From assembly GCA_021812285.1 (NCBI GenBank), contig JAKAOH010000012.1, forward strand, positions 5,426-38,474: a DNA stretch of 33,049 nt, in the 5' to 3' direction. The translations under genes and the position numbers were made by a program. This document shows positions 16,263 to 25,133 of this stretch, piece by piece (the first letter of the stretch is position 1; every line of letters starts with the position of its first letter). The notes under the pieces were generated by a model. That model searched no databases, had not been told where the DNA came from, and saw only the letters and a program-made list of their open reading frames with translations. This DNA is from Acidobacteriota bacterium. GTDB lineage: Bacteria > Acidobacteriota > Terriglobia > Acidiferrales > UBA7541.

Positions 16263-17840
16263 ATGGCCACCGATTCCCGAATCGCCCCAGCCGCACTGGT
16301 GGAAACCGCGCGTCCGCGCGTCACGCTGCGCAACTCGTTCCAGCACCCTTACGATTCGGCCATCGCCGCCGCGCGCACCTGCTACGCGCCGCGCCTCGTC
16401 GCACCGGAAGAGATCACCGACAAGCAGCGCGTCAACATCGGCGCGAGCACCTATTTCGGGGGCCATCACACCGTTTATCAGCACGCCCATTTCGAATTCG
16501 GCCTGGAAAATGTAAGCCGGCAATTCGTCTGGTCGTTTCTCCACGCGCATCCTTTTTACAATTCCGAGCAGCAAAGCCAGCGCTACGTCCGGCTGGACCG
16601 CGCGCAGGCGTACGTTCCCGAAGAAACCGGGAAATTCGGCCCGGCCGAGCGCGCGATTTACGAGCGCGCGATCGCCCGCGCCTGGCAGCGATACCGCGAA
16701 CTTGGCGAACTCCTGAAGCCCGAAGCGCGGCGCATCCTCGCCGACATCTGGCACGCCGGGCCGGAATCGCATCCCAAGCGCGTGCAAAAAGTGGAGCGGC
16801 AGGCGGAGAAGCGGGCGATCGAAGTGGCTCGCTACGTCCTGCCGGTGGCGGCGTTCACCACGATGGTGCATACGCTTTCCGGAATCGTGTTGCACCGGCT
16901 GTGGCGCATGGCGCTCGCTTCAGACGCACCGACCGAAGGCCGCGCGATCGTCGGCGAAATGGTCGAACGCGTGCGGGAGATCGATCGGCAATTTTTCGAC
17001 CGGTTCGCCGCCGGGCCGCTCGATGATCTACCGGAATGGCGCGCGGGCGCGCGGACTAGCGAGGAAACGGAATCGTTCGCGCGGGAATTCGACGCGGCGC
17101 TGGGCGGGCGCGTTTCGCGGCTGATGGATGCTCCGGCGAACGCGACGCAAGCCGTCGCCGCCGCTTACCGCGCGACGCTCGGCCTGACGGCTGCGGCGTG
17201 CAGCGACGCCGAGGCGATCGCACGGCTGCTCGATCCCTCGCGCAACACGTACCGCCTGGAAACGCTCGACGTGGGCGTGAACGCGCCGATGATGCGCGCG
17301 CTCGAGCACGCACATTTCACCTTTGCCAAGAAACTCAGCCACACGGCCGACAGCCAGGATCAGCGCCACCGGATGGCGCCCGGTTCGCGGCCGCTTTTGA
17401 CGCTGGCCGATACGCGTGCGCCGGATTTCATCACGCCCGCGCTCGTTGCGGCCACGCCGCGCGCGCGGGAAATTTACGAGCAGGTGATGGCCGAGACCTG
17501 GGCGGCGAAAAACGAACTGCTCGATCGCGGCGTTCCCGCTGAATTCGCGCTCTACCTGCTGCCGAACGCGAAAGCGATACGGCTGGTGGAATCGGGCTCG
17601 TTGCTCCACCTGCTGCACAAATGGACCATGCGCACCTGTTTCAACGCGCAGGAGGAGATTTATCAGGCTTCGATGGAGGAAGTGGAACAGGTGCGCGAGC
17701 GCTATCCCGAAATCGGGCGATTCTTGGGACCGCCGTGTTATCTGCGCGCCGGGGTCACCACGCCCATCTGCACGGAAGGCTCGCACTTCTGCGGGATCAA
17801 GGTCTGGCAGCAGTTTCCGAAGATCGAACGGCCCATTTAA
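16263..17840 (+). CDS. Double-length ThyX-like protein (two FAD-dependent thymidylate synthase-like halves)
   Basis: The 525-residue product reads like two ThyX domains in tandem. The first half (about 18-245) has AHPFYNSEQQSQRY at 95-108 in the place of the ThyX motif RHRxxSxNExSxRY; both arginines of RHR and the Ser/Asn/Glu positions are changed, while the final SxRY is kept. It then has ARYVLPVAAFTTMVHTLSG, the usual helix of the family. The second half (about 300-490) has DSQDQRHRMAPGSRPL, with an intact RHR, and ALYLLPNAKAIRLVESGS before HKWTMRTCFNAQEEIY. ThyX makes dTMP from dUMP with FAD and NADPH; whether this form does is open. Cys492, Cys503, His508 and Cys510 at the C-terminus look like a metal site. 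ThyX proper is about 230 residues and tetrameric, so fusion could build a pseudo-dimer. No ribosome site, consistent with a near-leaderless start. Confidence 0.75.
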   Translation: MATDSRIAPAALVETARPRVTLRNSFQHPYDSAIAAARTCYAPRLVAPEEITDKQRVNIGASTYFGGHHTVYQHAHFEFGLENVSRQFVWSFLHAHPFYNSEQQSQRYVRLDRAQAYVPEETGKFGPAERAIYERAIARAWQRYRELGELLKPEARRILADIWHAGPESHPKRVQKVERQAEKRAIEVARYVLPVAAFTTMVHTLSGIVLHRLWRMALASDAPTEGRAIVGEMVERVREIDRQFFDRFAAGPLDDLPEWRAGARTSEETESFAREFDAALGGRVSRLMDAPANATQAVAAAYRATLGLTAAACSDAEAIARLLDPSRNTYRLETLDVGVNAPMMRALEHAHFTFAKKLSHTADSQDQRHRMAPGSRPLLTLADTRAPDFITPALVAATPRAREIYEQVMAETWAAKNELLDRGVPAEFALYLLPNAKAIRLVESGSLLHLLHKWTMRTCFNAQEEIYQASMEEVEQVRERYPEIGRFLGPPCYLRAGVTTPICTEGSHFCGIKVWQQFPKIERPI

Positions 17841-17898
17841 CCGCGCGGCGGGAATCGTGCTTTCTGCAAGTGGAACCGACGAACCGCGACGCTTTCCG

Positions 17899-18639
<741 letters not shown>

Positions 18640-18691
18640 GATTGCTCTTCTCCTTACAGGCTATTAGACGCGGCTCGCGGGCTTCCGGTTC

Positions 18692-20083
18692 TCAGGTTGT
18701 TACAGCGGGTGTTTTTTCCACCCGGATCCGGTCCCCGGCCTTGAGGGTCCGGAGCGTCTGGTAGCTGCCAACGACGATCCGATCGCCAGCCTTCAGCCCC
18801 TTGGTCACTTCGATATCGGTCAACCCCATGATTCCAGTTTCCACAGGCACAAAGACCGCCCGCTGCTTGCGGATCACGAAGACGCCCTGGACGTTGTCCG
18901 AACCGGGGGCCTTCGAGTCGCTCGGCAAGTCGGTTGCCATGGCGACGGCTTCGAAGCCCTGTTTCTTCGCCGCAGCCGCTTCCTGTTCGAGCTGTTTGCG
19001 GCTGCGCACCACGAGGGCCTGAATCGGAATCGCCAGCGCGTTCGAGCGATGGGCCGTCTCGATTTTCGCCGTCACGGTCAAGCCGGGGCGCAAGTCCGAG
19101 GGGGGATTCTGCAGGGTGACGATCACCTTGAAATCCTTGGCTTGCGCCGTGCCGGTGGTGGTCTGCGTGGTGGCGAGTCCGGTGCTGCGGATGATCGCCT
19201 GCGTGCCCACCTGCGTCACAATGCCGTGGAACGTGCGGTCGGGCAGGGCGTCGATTTGAATCGAGGATGGCTGCCCGTTTTGAACGCTGAGGATGTCGGT
19301 TTCGTCGACGCGCACTTCGGCGGTCACCACCGACATATCGGAAATCGTCATCAGGTAGGCGCCTTCGGCGTTCTGGATGCCGGGAACCACGTTTTCGCCC
19401 ACGCGCACCGCGATGTAGGTCACCATGCCGGAGATGGGCGCGCGGTAGGTGGTTTTGCGCAGAATGTCTTCGGTGCCGACGAGAACGGCCTGTTGCTGGT
19501 GCAGATTGTCCCGGGCGGCGGATTGCTGCGCCCGCGCCTGGGCCAGTTGGGCGCGCGCAGCGGCCAGCGACGCACGCGCGCCGTCGTAGGTGGCCTTGTC
19601 GGATTCGTATTGCTGGCGGGAAATCAGATTCGACTCGTAGAGTTGCTGTCCTTGTTTCCAGTTGAACGCGGCGTTATCGAGACTGGCCTGTTGCTGGGCC
19701 ACCGTGGCCTGTGAAGCGCGAAAACTGGCTTCGGCCGCCCGCAGGCTGGCCTGCGCCGCGTCAATCGCGGCCTGCTGGGCCTGCACGTTCGCGGCGGGCT
19801 GGATATTTTCCACGCGCAGTAGCACGTCGCCGCGCTTCACCTGCTCGCCTTCGCGCACCAGGATTTCGGTGATTTTCCCGAAATTCTCGGCCAGGACGTT
19901 GGTGTAGTTTTTCGGCCGGATTTCGCCGGTGGCGCTGACGGTGGAAGTGATGTCTTTCCGGACCACCGTTCCGGACTGGACCGGCACGATGCCCTTGCGC
20001 GCCTGGTAGACGCCAATGCCCACTCCGGCCAAGACGAGCACGCTCGTTCCGACGAACAGCACGATTTTTCGACGTCTGGTCAC
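18692..20083 (-). CDS. MacA/HlyD-type periplasmic adaptor (membrane fusion protein)
   Basis: The 463-residue product has a short basic N-terminus (TRRRK), one membrane anchor at about 8-25, and then the adaptor architecture. The first lipoyl half includes ATGEIRPKNYTNVLAENFG and VREGEQVKRGDVLLRVEN. A long Ala/Gln-rich coiled coil spans about 97-215, and the second lipoyl half is YRAPISGMVTYIAVRVGENV. The barrel and membrane-proximal domains follow. Such proteins link an inner-membrane ABC or RND pump to an outer-membrane channel. The start is a GTG at 20083, with GAGG about 13 bases upstream; no ATG is nearby. It precedes the ABC ATPase, as macA precedes macB. The upstream gap 20084-20387 shows no gene, only a small inverted repeat (CCATCC/GGATGG near 20277-20295). 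Confidence 0.92.
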   Translation of the reverse strand: MTRRRKIVLFVGTSVLVLAGVGIGVYQARKGIVPVQSGTVVRKDITSTVSATGEIRPKNYTNVLAENFGKITEILVREGEQVKRGDVLLRVENIQPAANVQAQQAAIDAAQASLRAAEASFRASQATVAQQQASLDNAAFNWKQGQQLYESNLISRQQYESDKATYDGARASLAAARAQLAQARAQQSAARDNLHQQQAVLVGTEDILRKTTYRAPISGMVTYIAVRVGENVVPGIQNAEGAYLMTISDMSVVTAEVRVDETDILSVQNGQPSSIQIDALPDRTFHGIVTQVGTQAIIRSTGLATTQTTTGTAQAKDFKVIVTLQNPPSDLRPGLTVTAKIETAHRSNALAIPIQALVVRSRKQLEQEAAAAKKQGFEAVAMATDLPSDSKAPGSDNVQGVFVIRKQRAVFVPVETGIMGLTDIEVTKGLKAGDRIVVGSYQTLRTLKAGDRIRVEKTPAVTT

Positions 20084-20387
20084 AGACTCTCAATTCCTCG
20101 AGCGGCTGGCCACACCCTCTATGCGTGGCTTCACTGGCGCACGCGCAAAGCCCAAGCGCGCCGCTCTCCGCTACACTTCTTTGTGCCTGCTGGAGTGATT
20201 ACGTGACAAGCGTAAAGAAGGTTCCGGATCGCTCAACCCTAAATGATTTTACTCGAAAATCGGCAGGTAAATCGACCATCCATCCTACCGGATGGTACCA
20301 GAGCGGAACCAAAAGCCGGCTGCGAAAAGGCCCCTCCGCAGGTCGACATTGCGGATCCTGGCCGTGGACCTCCGGTAGCTGCTCGCG

Positions 20388-22517
20388 TTACCAGATTTTG
20401 CAGCGGTCGGCGGGCGGACGAACCATGGGATCGTTTCCATGGCAGCCGAAGGCGTGCGCGAACTCGTCCATATTCGAAAGCGGGCCGATCACTCGATAGC
20501 GGCCCAGCGGGTGGGGATTGATTTTCACCATCAGGCGGATGAATTGCGGCCGCTCTTTTCCCGTCCAGATGCGGGCAAAGGCCAAGAAGAAGCGCTGCCG
20601 CGGCGTGAATCCCTGGATCCGCTTGTGCGAGCGGAATTCGGGCGTTTTTTTGAACGCTTTATAGGCCAGCGTGAGGCCGCCGAGATCGGCGATGCTTTCG
20701 CCCAGCACCAAGTGGCCGTCTTCGTGCAAATCGCCGATGGCCACGTACGTATCGAACTGATTGGCGATGCATTCGGCGCGCCGATGAAAATTCCGCCGGT
20801 CCCGGGGCGTCCACCAGTTTTTCAGGTTGCCGTAGGCGTCGAATTTGCTGCCTTCGTCGTCGAAGCCGTGCGTCATTTCGTGCCCGATCACCGCGCCGAT
20901 GCCGCCGTAATTCAGCGCGTCGTCGGCTTTCGGATCGAAAAACGGCGGCTGCAGGATGCCGGCGGGGAAAACGATCTCGTTCATGGACGAGTTGTAATAG
21001 GCGTTGACGGTGGGCGGCGTCATGCCCCAGCGCGAGCGGTTCAGCGGCTTGCCGACGCGGGCGAGCACGCGGTGGAACTCGAACCGGTTGCCGCGAATCA
21101 CATTTTCGACGTACGGGCCGGAGACGACGCCGTAGGCGGAATAACTCAGCCAATGCTCCGGATAGCCGATCTTGATCATCATGTGATTCAGCTTGTCGAG
21201 CGCGGCGGCGCGCGTGGCCGGACCCATCCAGGACAGCGTCGCCAGGTCGGCGCGAAGCTCGTTCATGATGTTGCGCACCATCTTCAGCGCGGAGGCTTTC
21301 GACGAGGGCGGAAACACTTGCGCCACGTATTTTTGGCCGAGCGCCATGCCGAGCTGGCGGTTCGTCGCTTCGACGCAGCGGCGCCAGCGCGGCTGAATCT
21401 GGCGCGCGCCGGTCAGCGCCTGGCCGTAAAAGGCGAAATTGGCGTCCACGAACGGCGTCGAAAGATCGGGCGCCAGCGCGTGAACCAGCTGCCAGCGCAG
21501 GTAGATTTTCCAGTCCCTGAGAGGAAGTTTCGCCAGGCTGGCGTCCAGGCCCTGGAAGAATTTCGGTTGGGAGACGTTGATCGTGGAAATCGAGGGAAAG
21601 CCGACGTCGACGAGGTAGCGTTTCCAGGAAAAATGCGGCGTGAGCGCCTGCACCTGCGCCAGAGCCATCTTGTGATAGCGGTTTTCGGGGTTGCGCTCCT
21701 CCACGCGGCTCATCGAATCCCGGGCCAGTTGCGTTTCGACCAACAGCACCGTTTTCGCTTCGGAGGCGGCGCGCGTTGCCGGATCGCCGAGCAATTCGAA
21801 CATTTTTGCGACGTGAGCCACGTACTCCTCGCGCAGCTTCGTTGTGTGCGGATCGCTCTTCAGATAGTCGTCGCGGTCGGGCATGCCGAGCCCGCCCTGG
21901 AAAAGATTGGCGACTTCCTGGCTGCTGTTCTTGTAGTCCTGCGTCGAGCCGAAATTGAAGAGGGCGCGGACGCCCATTGCCTGCAGCCGGGCCGTTTCCG
22001 CTTCCAGGTCCGCCATGCTCGCGATGGCCGCGATGCGGCGAAGCTCCGGCTGGATCGGCTTCGTGCCAGCGGCGTCAATCTGCTGCGTATTCAGGCAACT
22101 CGCGTAGTAATCGCCCAGCTTCTGGTCGTTCGAGCCGGGCAAGGCCTTCGCACGATTTGCCGCTTCGCGGTCGAGAATTTCGTGCAACACCTGCTGGTTC
22201 TTTTGCGCCAGTTCGCTGAACAGGCCCCAGGAGGGATACGCGGGGGGAATCTGGTGCGACGCGATCCAGCCGCCAGCGGCGAAATCGTAGAAATCCTTGC
22301 ATGGGCTCACCGAGCGGTCGAAATTGGCCAGATCGAGCCCGTGCGTGCCGGTGCCCGGCCCCGTTTCGTGTTTTTTCTTTATTTTTGCCCCCGCTCCTGA
22401 TGCGCCGGACCAAACGTACGCCGTGCAGGCTTCCCGGCCGCTTTGCGCCCAACTGGCAACCGGCAGCGCGAGGCACGCGGCGAGGATCACGACGAAACGC
22501 TTCATGCGTGGAGACAC
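20388..22517 (-). CDS. Exported M13-family zinc metallopeptidase (neprilysin/PepO-like)
   Basis: M13 peptidases cleave oligopeptides in the periplasm or outside the cell. The 709-residue protein begins with a Sec signal (KRFVVILAACLALPVASWAQS). After a flexible Gly/Lys-rich linker comes DRSVSPCKDFYDFAAGGWI, the standard M13 beginning. The zinc motif HEMTH is at 546-550, the third zinc ligand Glu607 is in GESIADLGG, and NAYYNSSMNEIVFPAGILQPPFF lies upstream, as in neprilysin. The C-terminus CKIW matches the family's CxxW end. The start is probably the GTG at 22517, five bases after GAGGAGG; the ATG at 22505 lies 17 bases from it. A TTGACT (22581-22576) could be the -35 of its promoter. Confidence 0.95.
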   Translation of the reverse strand: MSPRMKRFVVILAACLALPVASWAQSGREACTAYVWSGASGAGAKIKKKHETGPGTGTHGLDLANFDRSVSPCKDFYDFAAGGWIASHQIPPAYPSWGLFSELAQKNQQVLHEILDREAANRAKALPGSNDQKLGDYYASCLNTQQIDAAGTKPIQPELRRIAAIASMADLEAETARLQAMGVRALFNFGSTQDYKNSSQEVANLFQGGLGMPDRDDYLKSDPHTTKLREEYVAHVAKMFELLGDPATRAASEAKTVLLVETQLARDSMSRVEERNPENRYHKMALAQVQALTPHFSWKRYLVDVGFPSISTINVSQPKFFQGLDASLAKLPLRDWKIYLRWQLVHALAPDLSTPFVDANFAFYGQALTGARQIQPRWRRCVEATNRQLGMALGQKYVAQVFPPSSKASALKMVRNIMNELRADLATLSWMGPATRAAALDKLNHMMIKIGYPEHWLSYSAYGVVSGPYVENVIRGNRFEFHRVLARVGKPLNRSRWGMTPPTVNAYYNSSMNEIVFPAGILQPPFFDPKADDALNYGGIGAVIGHEMTHGFDDEGSKFDAYGNLKNWWTPRDRRNFHRRAECIANQFDTYVAIGDLHEDGHLVLGESIADLGGLTLAYKAFKKTPEFRSHKRIQGFTPRQRFFLAFARIWTGKERPQFIRLMVKINPHPLGRYRVIGPLSNMDEFAHAFGCHGNDPMVRPPADRCKIW

Positions 22518-22581
22518 GGGAACCTCCTCGGAAGACCCTCCAGGGAGCGAGAGCTTAGTGTTTTCCCAAGCGGCAAGTCAA

Positions 22582-22596
22582 TCCTTCGCGGGTGCC
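22582..22596 (+). repeat. Left flanking direct repeat of the IS-like element
   Basis: The 15 bases TCCTTCGCGGGTGCC directly before the left end match 12 of 15 positions of TCCCTCGCGGGCGCG directly after the right end (23294-23308). This may be a decayed target-site duplication. Fifteen bases is long for most families, and both are GC-rich, so chance similarity is not excluded. Confidence 0.4.
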
Positions 22597-22651
22597 TGTC
22601 AGCGCAAAGTGAGAATGTCCGGTTTGTGCAAAGGAGAAGTGTCCTGTTCCG
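22597..22651 (+). repeat. Left terminal repeat with two direct subrepeats
   Basis: TGTCAGC is followed by GCAAAGTGAGAATGTCCGG at 22604 and GCAAAGGAGAAGTGTCCTG at 22628, exactly 24 bases apart. Such subrepeats are usually binding sites for a transposase. Confidence 0.6.
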
Positions 22652-23241
22652 TCGGGGCGGGAAAGCCCGGCGGAATGGGCACGAATCGGACGAAGCCAGC
22701 GAGCGCGGAATCCGTTGGGGCGTCTCGGGAGACCGGACGCGACAGGCGTTAGCGGGGCCGTTGGCCCGGGCGCGACGAGTGAGGCAAAAGCAGGGTTCGG
22801 ATTGGCCGCGGCAGGGTGACACAGGTGGTCGGGCAAAAATTTCGATAAGGGGTTTTGTTTCAGCGAGATAATTTTTCCAGGGTGTCACTTTTTGAGCCTC
22901 TTTTGAGTAAGTGACGAGGCCTGAATTCGGAGTGGCGGCGCTTCTCGGGCGAGTGGAACGAATTTCGCTCGATGCGTGTCTCGGCAAGTGATGCTTCCTC
23001 CTTCGCGCGGTAAAGAGCCGCTGCTTTTCCGGACTCGACGCCATTTTCGCGCCATACGGCTCGGAGCGCGAGGGGTGGTTCTACGTAAGGAGGTTCAGGA
23101 AGTTGCGGCGAGCGCGGGATGGCCGGGCTTAGTGGCGGCCCGCCTTCCCGATTGGGATGCATCGGGACTCCTCGCGTCGACGCCAAAATCGAAGCTACGG
23201 CGCGGCAGGAGGACGCCGGAAGGTGGAAGCTTGCGCCACGC

Positions 23242-23293
23242 GGCGGACAATTCTACCTGGCGAAAAACCGAACATTTCTATTCTGCATTGACA
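23242..23293 (-). repeat. Right terminal repeat, inverted relative to the left
   Basis: Read on the minus strand from 23293 it is TGTCAAT, then GCAGAATAGAAATGTTCGG, then GCCAGGTAGAATTGTCC. It copies the order, spacing and core GAA(n)TGTCCGG of the left end with about 30 percent divergence. Confidence 0.55.
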
Positions 23294-23308
23294 TCCCTCG
23301 CGGGCGCG
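23294..23308 (+). repeat. Right flanking direct repeat of the IS-like element
   Basis: TCCCTCGCGGGCGCG matches the 15 bases before the left end at 12 positions. It is the possible partner of the target duplication at 22582-22596. Confidence 0.4.
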
Positions 23309-23313
23309 CACAT

Positions 23314-23343
23314 CCGGTGGAAACCGGGGGCGGTTTCCATTGG
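23314..23343 (+). other. Strong hairpin upstream of the desaturase
   Basis: TGGAAACC at 23318-23325 pairs perfectly with GGTTTCCA at 23332-23339 around the loop GGGGGC. Four more pairs, two of them G-U in RNA, extend the stem to about 12. It overlaps a possible -35 (TTGGAC, 23340-23345), which faces CATACT at 23364-23369 after 18 bases; this could be the desaturase promoter, with a leader of about 130 bases. The hairpin could be a protein site, or a terminator for transcription coming from the left, though there is no T run. Confidence 0.4.
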
Positions 23344-23507
23344 ACATCTCCATCGCAGCCCATCATACTCAATTGGTTGGGACGACGCTGAGAAAAGGGC
23401 CGAGGACAGCTTCACAGGTTGGCAGATCGAGCGGCAATGCTCGGCGTCGCTCTCCAGCCTTGCCGTAGAACCCCTCGCCTCGAAAATTGGGGAAGGAACG
23501 GATCGGG

Positions 23508-24230
23508 ATGCACTTGCTCTATGCGGTGTTGGCGGTCGTAATAACGGTGCAGCTTTCCAGCTTTTCCACCAGCATTTACCTGCACCGGTGCCTGGCGCAT
23601 CGCGGCCTCCGGTTGAATCCGGCGCTCGCCTTTTTCATGCGCGCCGAACTGTGGCTGGCGACCGGGATTTATCCGAAGGAATGGGTGGCCGTCCATCGCA
23701 AGCACCACCGCCATACCGACGTGCTCGGCGATCCGCATAGCCCGGTGCTCGAAGGGCTGTGGCGGATTCTGCTGGGCAACGCGTATTACTACGCGCGCGA
23801 GGCGCGCAATCCGGAAACGCTCTCGCGTTTCGCTCCCGACGTCGGCCGCGACTGGTTCGATCGGTACCTGTTTCGTTTCGGCTTGCTGGGCATCGCGCTC
23901 GGCGTGGGGATTTTCATGTGGCTGCTGGGGCCGCTCTGGGGCGGAATAGCGTTTGTAGTGCAGGCCGGGCTCTACATCTTTTTCAACGCGGTCATCAATG
24001 GCGCCAACCACGCGGTCGGCTATCAGAATTTCGACAATACGGCGACGAATCTGAGAGTGGTTGCGCTGTTCACCGCGGGCGAAGGATTGCATAACAACCA
24101 CCACGCATTCCCCACTTCCGCCCGTTTCAGCATCCGCAAGAATGAATTCGATCCTTCCTGGCCAGTGCTGCGCGTCCTTTCCTGGCTGCGCCTGGCCGAG
24201 CCGCTACGCGTCGCTCCGCAACTGGACTAG
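23508..24230 (+). CDS. Membrane fatty-acid (acyl-CoA/acyl-lipid) desaturase
   Basis: This membrane di-iron enzyme puts a cis double bond into acyl chains, usually at C9. The 240-residue product has the three histidine boxes in order: H26-x4-H31 (HRCLAH), H63-xx-H66-H67 (HRKHH) and H195-xx-H198-H199 (HNNHH), plus NHAVGYQNFDN, typical of this group. Hydrophobic segments lie at about 4-22, 40-54, 124-142 and 146-166. It is shorter than many desaturases (about 300), but no box is missing. The ATG at 23508 has GGAAGGAACGG upstream at about ten bases; an in-frame TTG at 23487 is less likely. It would adjust membrane fluidity, for example in the cold. The nearby genes are unrelated. Confidence 0.93.
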   Translation: MHLLYAVLAVVITVQLSSFSTSIYLHRCLAHRGLRLNPALAFFMRAELWLATGIYPKEWVAVHRKHHRHTDVLGDPHSPVLEGLWRILLGNAYYYAREARNPETLSRFAPDVGRDWFDRYLFRFGLLGIALGVGIFMWLLGPLWGGIAFVVQAGLYIFFNAVINGANHAVGYQNFDNTATNLRVVALFTAGEGLHNNHHAFPTSARFSIRKNEFDPSWPVLRVLSWLRLAEPLRVAPQLD

Positions 24231-24255
24231 CAGAAATTCGAGGCGGGTTCCGGCC

Positions 24256-24579
24256 TCAGGCGGCGCCGGCGGATTCGTAGACCAGCACTTTGTGCTCGTA
24301 AATCGCCGGGAATCCGTCGGAAAACTCGATCACGCGTGCCATCGCCCGGTAAAAATAGAGATTCTCCTCGCTGGCCCGTAGGGCTTCGAGGGAATCCCAA
24401 AGACTGATCACGGTCGCCTGCGGCGGCGCGCCCGGCGTCGGTTCGCCGCGCAGCACGATCAACGACCGGAAACCCGCCTGCTCTCTCAGGAGCGGAACGA
24501 GCGAATCGAGCGCAAGGGCAAAGTCCTGGAGTCTCCCCGGCAAAAGTTGAAACTGCGTTACGCGCGCATGCATGTCCAT
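24256..24579 (-). CDS. Small ABM/Dabb-like protein (dimeric alpha-beta barrel)
   Basis: The 107-residue product resembles proteins of the antibiotic-biosynthesis-monooxygenase or Dabb fold. These have a first strand (TQFQLLPGRLQDF), a helix ending in REQAGFRSLIVLRG, then ATVISLWDSLEAL, and a last strand in EHKVLVYE. The PG..Q.F, AGFRS and ISLWDS pieces are typical. Some family members cleave heme or oxidise quinones, but most are unassigned, so no reaction is claimed. A second ATG six bases downstream (24573) has the better distance to GGGGGA and may be the true start. It is convergent with the desaturase, 25 bases away. Confidence 0.7.
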   Translation of the reverse strand: MDMHARVTQFQLLPGRLQDFALALDSLVPLLREQAGFRSLIVLRGEPTPGAPPQATVISLWDSLEALRASEENLYFYRAMARVIEFSDGFPAIYEHKVLVYESAGAA

Positions 24580-24659
24580 TTTCCCCCGGAGTCGTTGGTT
24601 GGAGGGATGCTACAGCAGACGTCGCGGCAAGTAAATCCCAGTACCAGGAGTGGTGATTC

Positions 24660-25133
24660 TCAGAGGTGTCTTTCGAGATAGAGGGTCCCTTCCATGGGAC
24701 TTGGGTAATAGGCGTGGCGCTCGATGAAGCCCAGTTCGCGGTAGAGCCGGATCGCCGAATCCATCCTTCCGGGAATCGTATCGAGCACCATCGCGCCGTA
24801 GCCCGCCGAAGCCGCCCACGCCAGAGCCTGCTCGACCAATGTTCTTCCCAGGCGCGTTCCGCGAAATTGCGGCCGGACGTAGAGCCGCTTCATCTCGCAC
24901 AAATTGTCCGGGAGCGGACGGACGCCGATGCAGCCGGCCGGCGCTCCGGAGACGCTCCTGGCCAGAAGGAGCAGGCCGCGCGGAGTCGCGTAGCGGCCCG
25001 GCAGGCCGTCGAGTTCGCTTTGGAAATTCTGGAAGCAGAGGCTGAAGCCGAGGGACGCCGCGTATTCGACGAAGAGCGCTCGAATCTCTTCGATTTCCGC
25101 CACCGATGTTGCCTGGACGATCATCTCATTCAT
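24660..25133 (-). CDS. GNAT-family N-acetyltransferase
   Basis: The 157-residue product has the acetyl-CoA binding motif A as VRPQFRGTRLGRTLVEQAL, preceded by the strand CEMKRLY and followed by MVLDTIPGRMDSAIRLYRELGF, where the YRELGF helix is typical of motif B. The N-terminus SVAEIEEIRALFVEYAASLGF also fits. Such enzymes acetylate amines, protein N-termini or antibiotics; the substrate cannot be told. Two ATGs are close (25133 and 25124); the frame extends further upstream without start or domain support. A divergent gap of about 208 bases separates it from the cupin gene. Confidence 0.85.
   Translation of the reverse strand: MNEMIVQATSVAEIEEIRALFVEYAASLGFSLCFQNFQSELDGLPGRYATPRGLLLLARSVSGAPAGCIGVRPLPDNLCEMKRLYVRPQFRGTRLGRTLVEQALAWAASAGYGAMVLDTIPGRMDSAIRLYRELGFIERHAYYPSPMEGTLYLERHL

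Larger units (their letters stand above)
22597..23293. mobile_element. Decayed insertion-sequence remnant or MITE with double-subrepeat ends
   Basis: The left end begins TGTCA and the right end, read on the minus strand, also begins TGTCA. Each end then has two tandem subrepeats of about 24 bases. On the left, GCAAAGTGAGAATGTCC (22604) is followed by GCAAAGGAGAAGTGTCC (22628). The right end, inverted, has GCAGAATAGAAATGTTCGG and then GCCAGGTAGAATTGTCC. Ungapped, the first 29 bases of the two ends agree at 21 positions, and the second subrepeats agree at 14 of 19 with one gap. TG-tipped ends with several subrepeats are known from IS21-like elements; IS481-like is an alternative. No transposase is readable in the 0.6 kb between, so it is an internally deleted or very old copy. 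Confidence 0.55.
22518..23507. other. About 1 kb without a credible gene
   Basis: Several frames stay open here on both strands, but all give Arg/Pro/Ser-rich peptides without domains, and some run out of frame into the desaturase gene. I find no transposase motif and no tRNA. The region holds the M13 ribosome site (22522-22530), an insertion-sequence-like element at 22597-23293 and a strong hairpin at 23314-23343. Base composition is more mixed than in the flanking genes, with T-rich patches near 22850-22910. Confidence 0.6.

Noticed and set aside
20277-20295. CCATCC/GGATGG inverted repeat as terminator of the M13 gene
   Set aside because: The stem is only six bases and no T run follows on either strand.
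20439-22400. Plus-strand frame of 653 codons opposite the M13 peptidase
   Set aside because: It is a reading of the complement of a certain gene, has no signal or domain, and has biased composition.
22976-23740. Plus-strand frame of 254 codons running into the desaturase
   Set aside because: It overlaps the desaturase in another frame and crosses the right end of the IS-like element; the peptide shows no domain.
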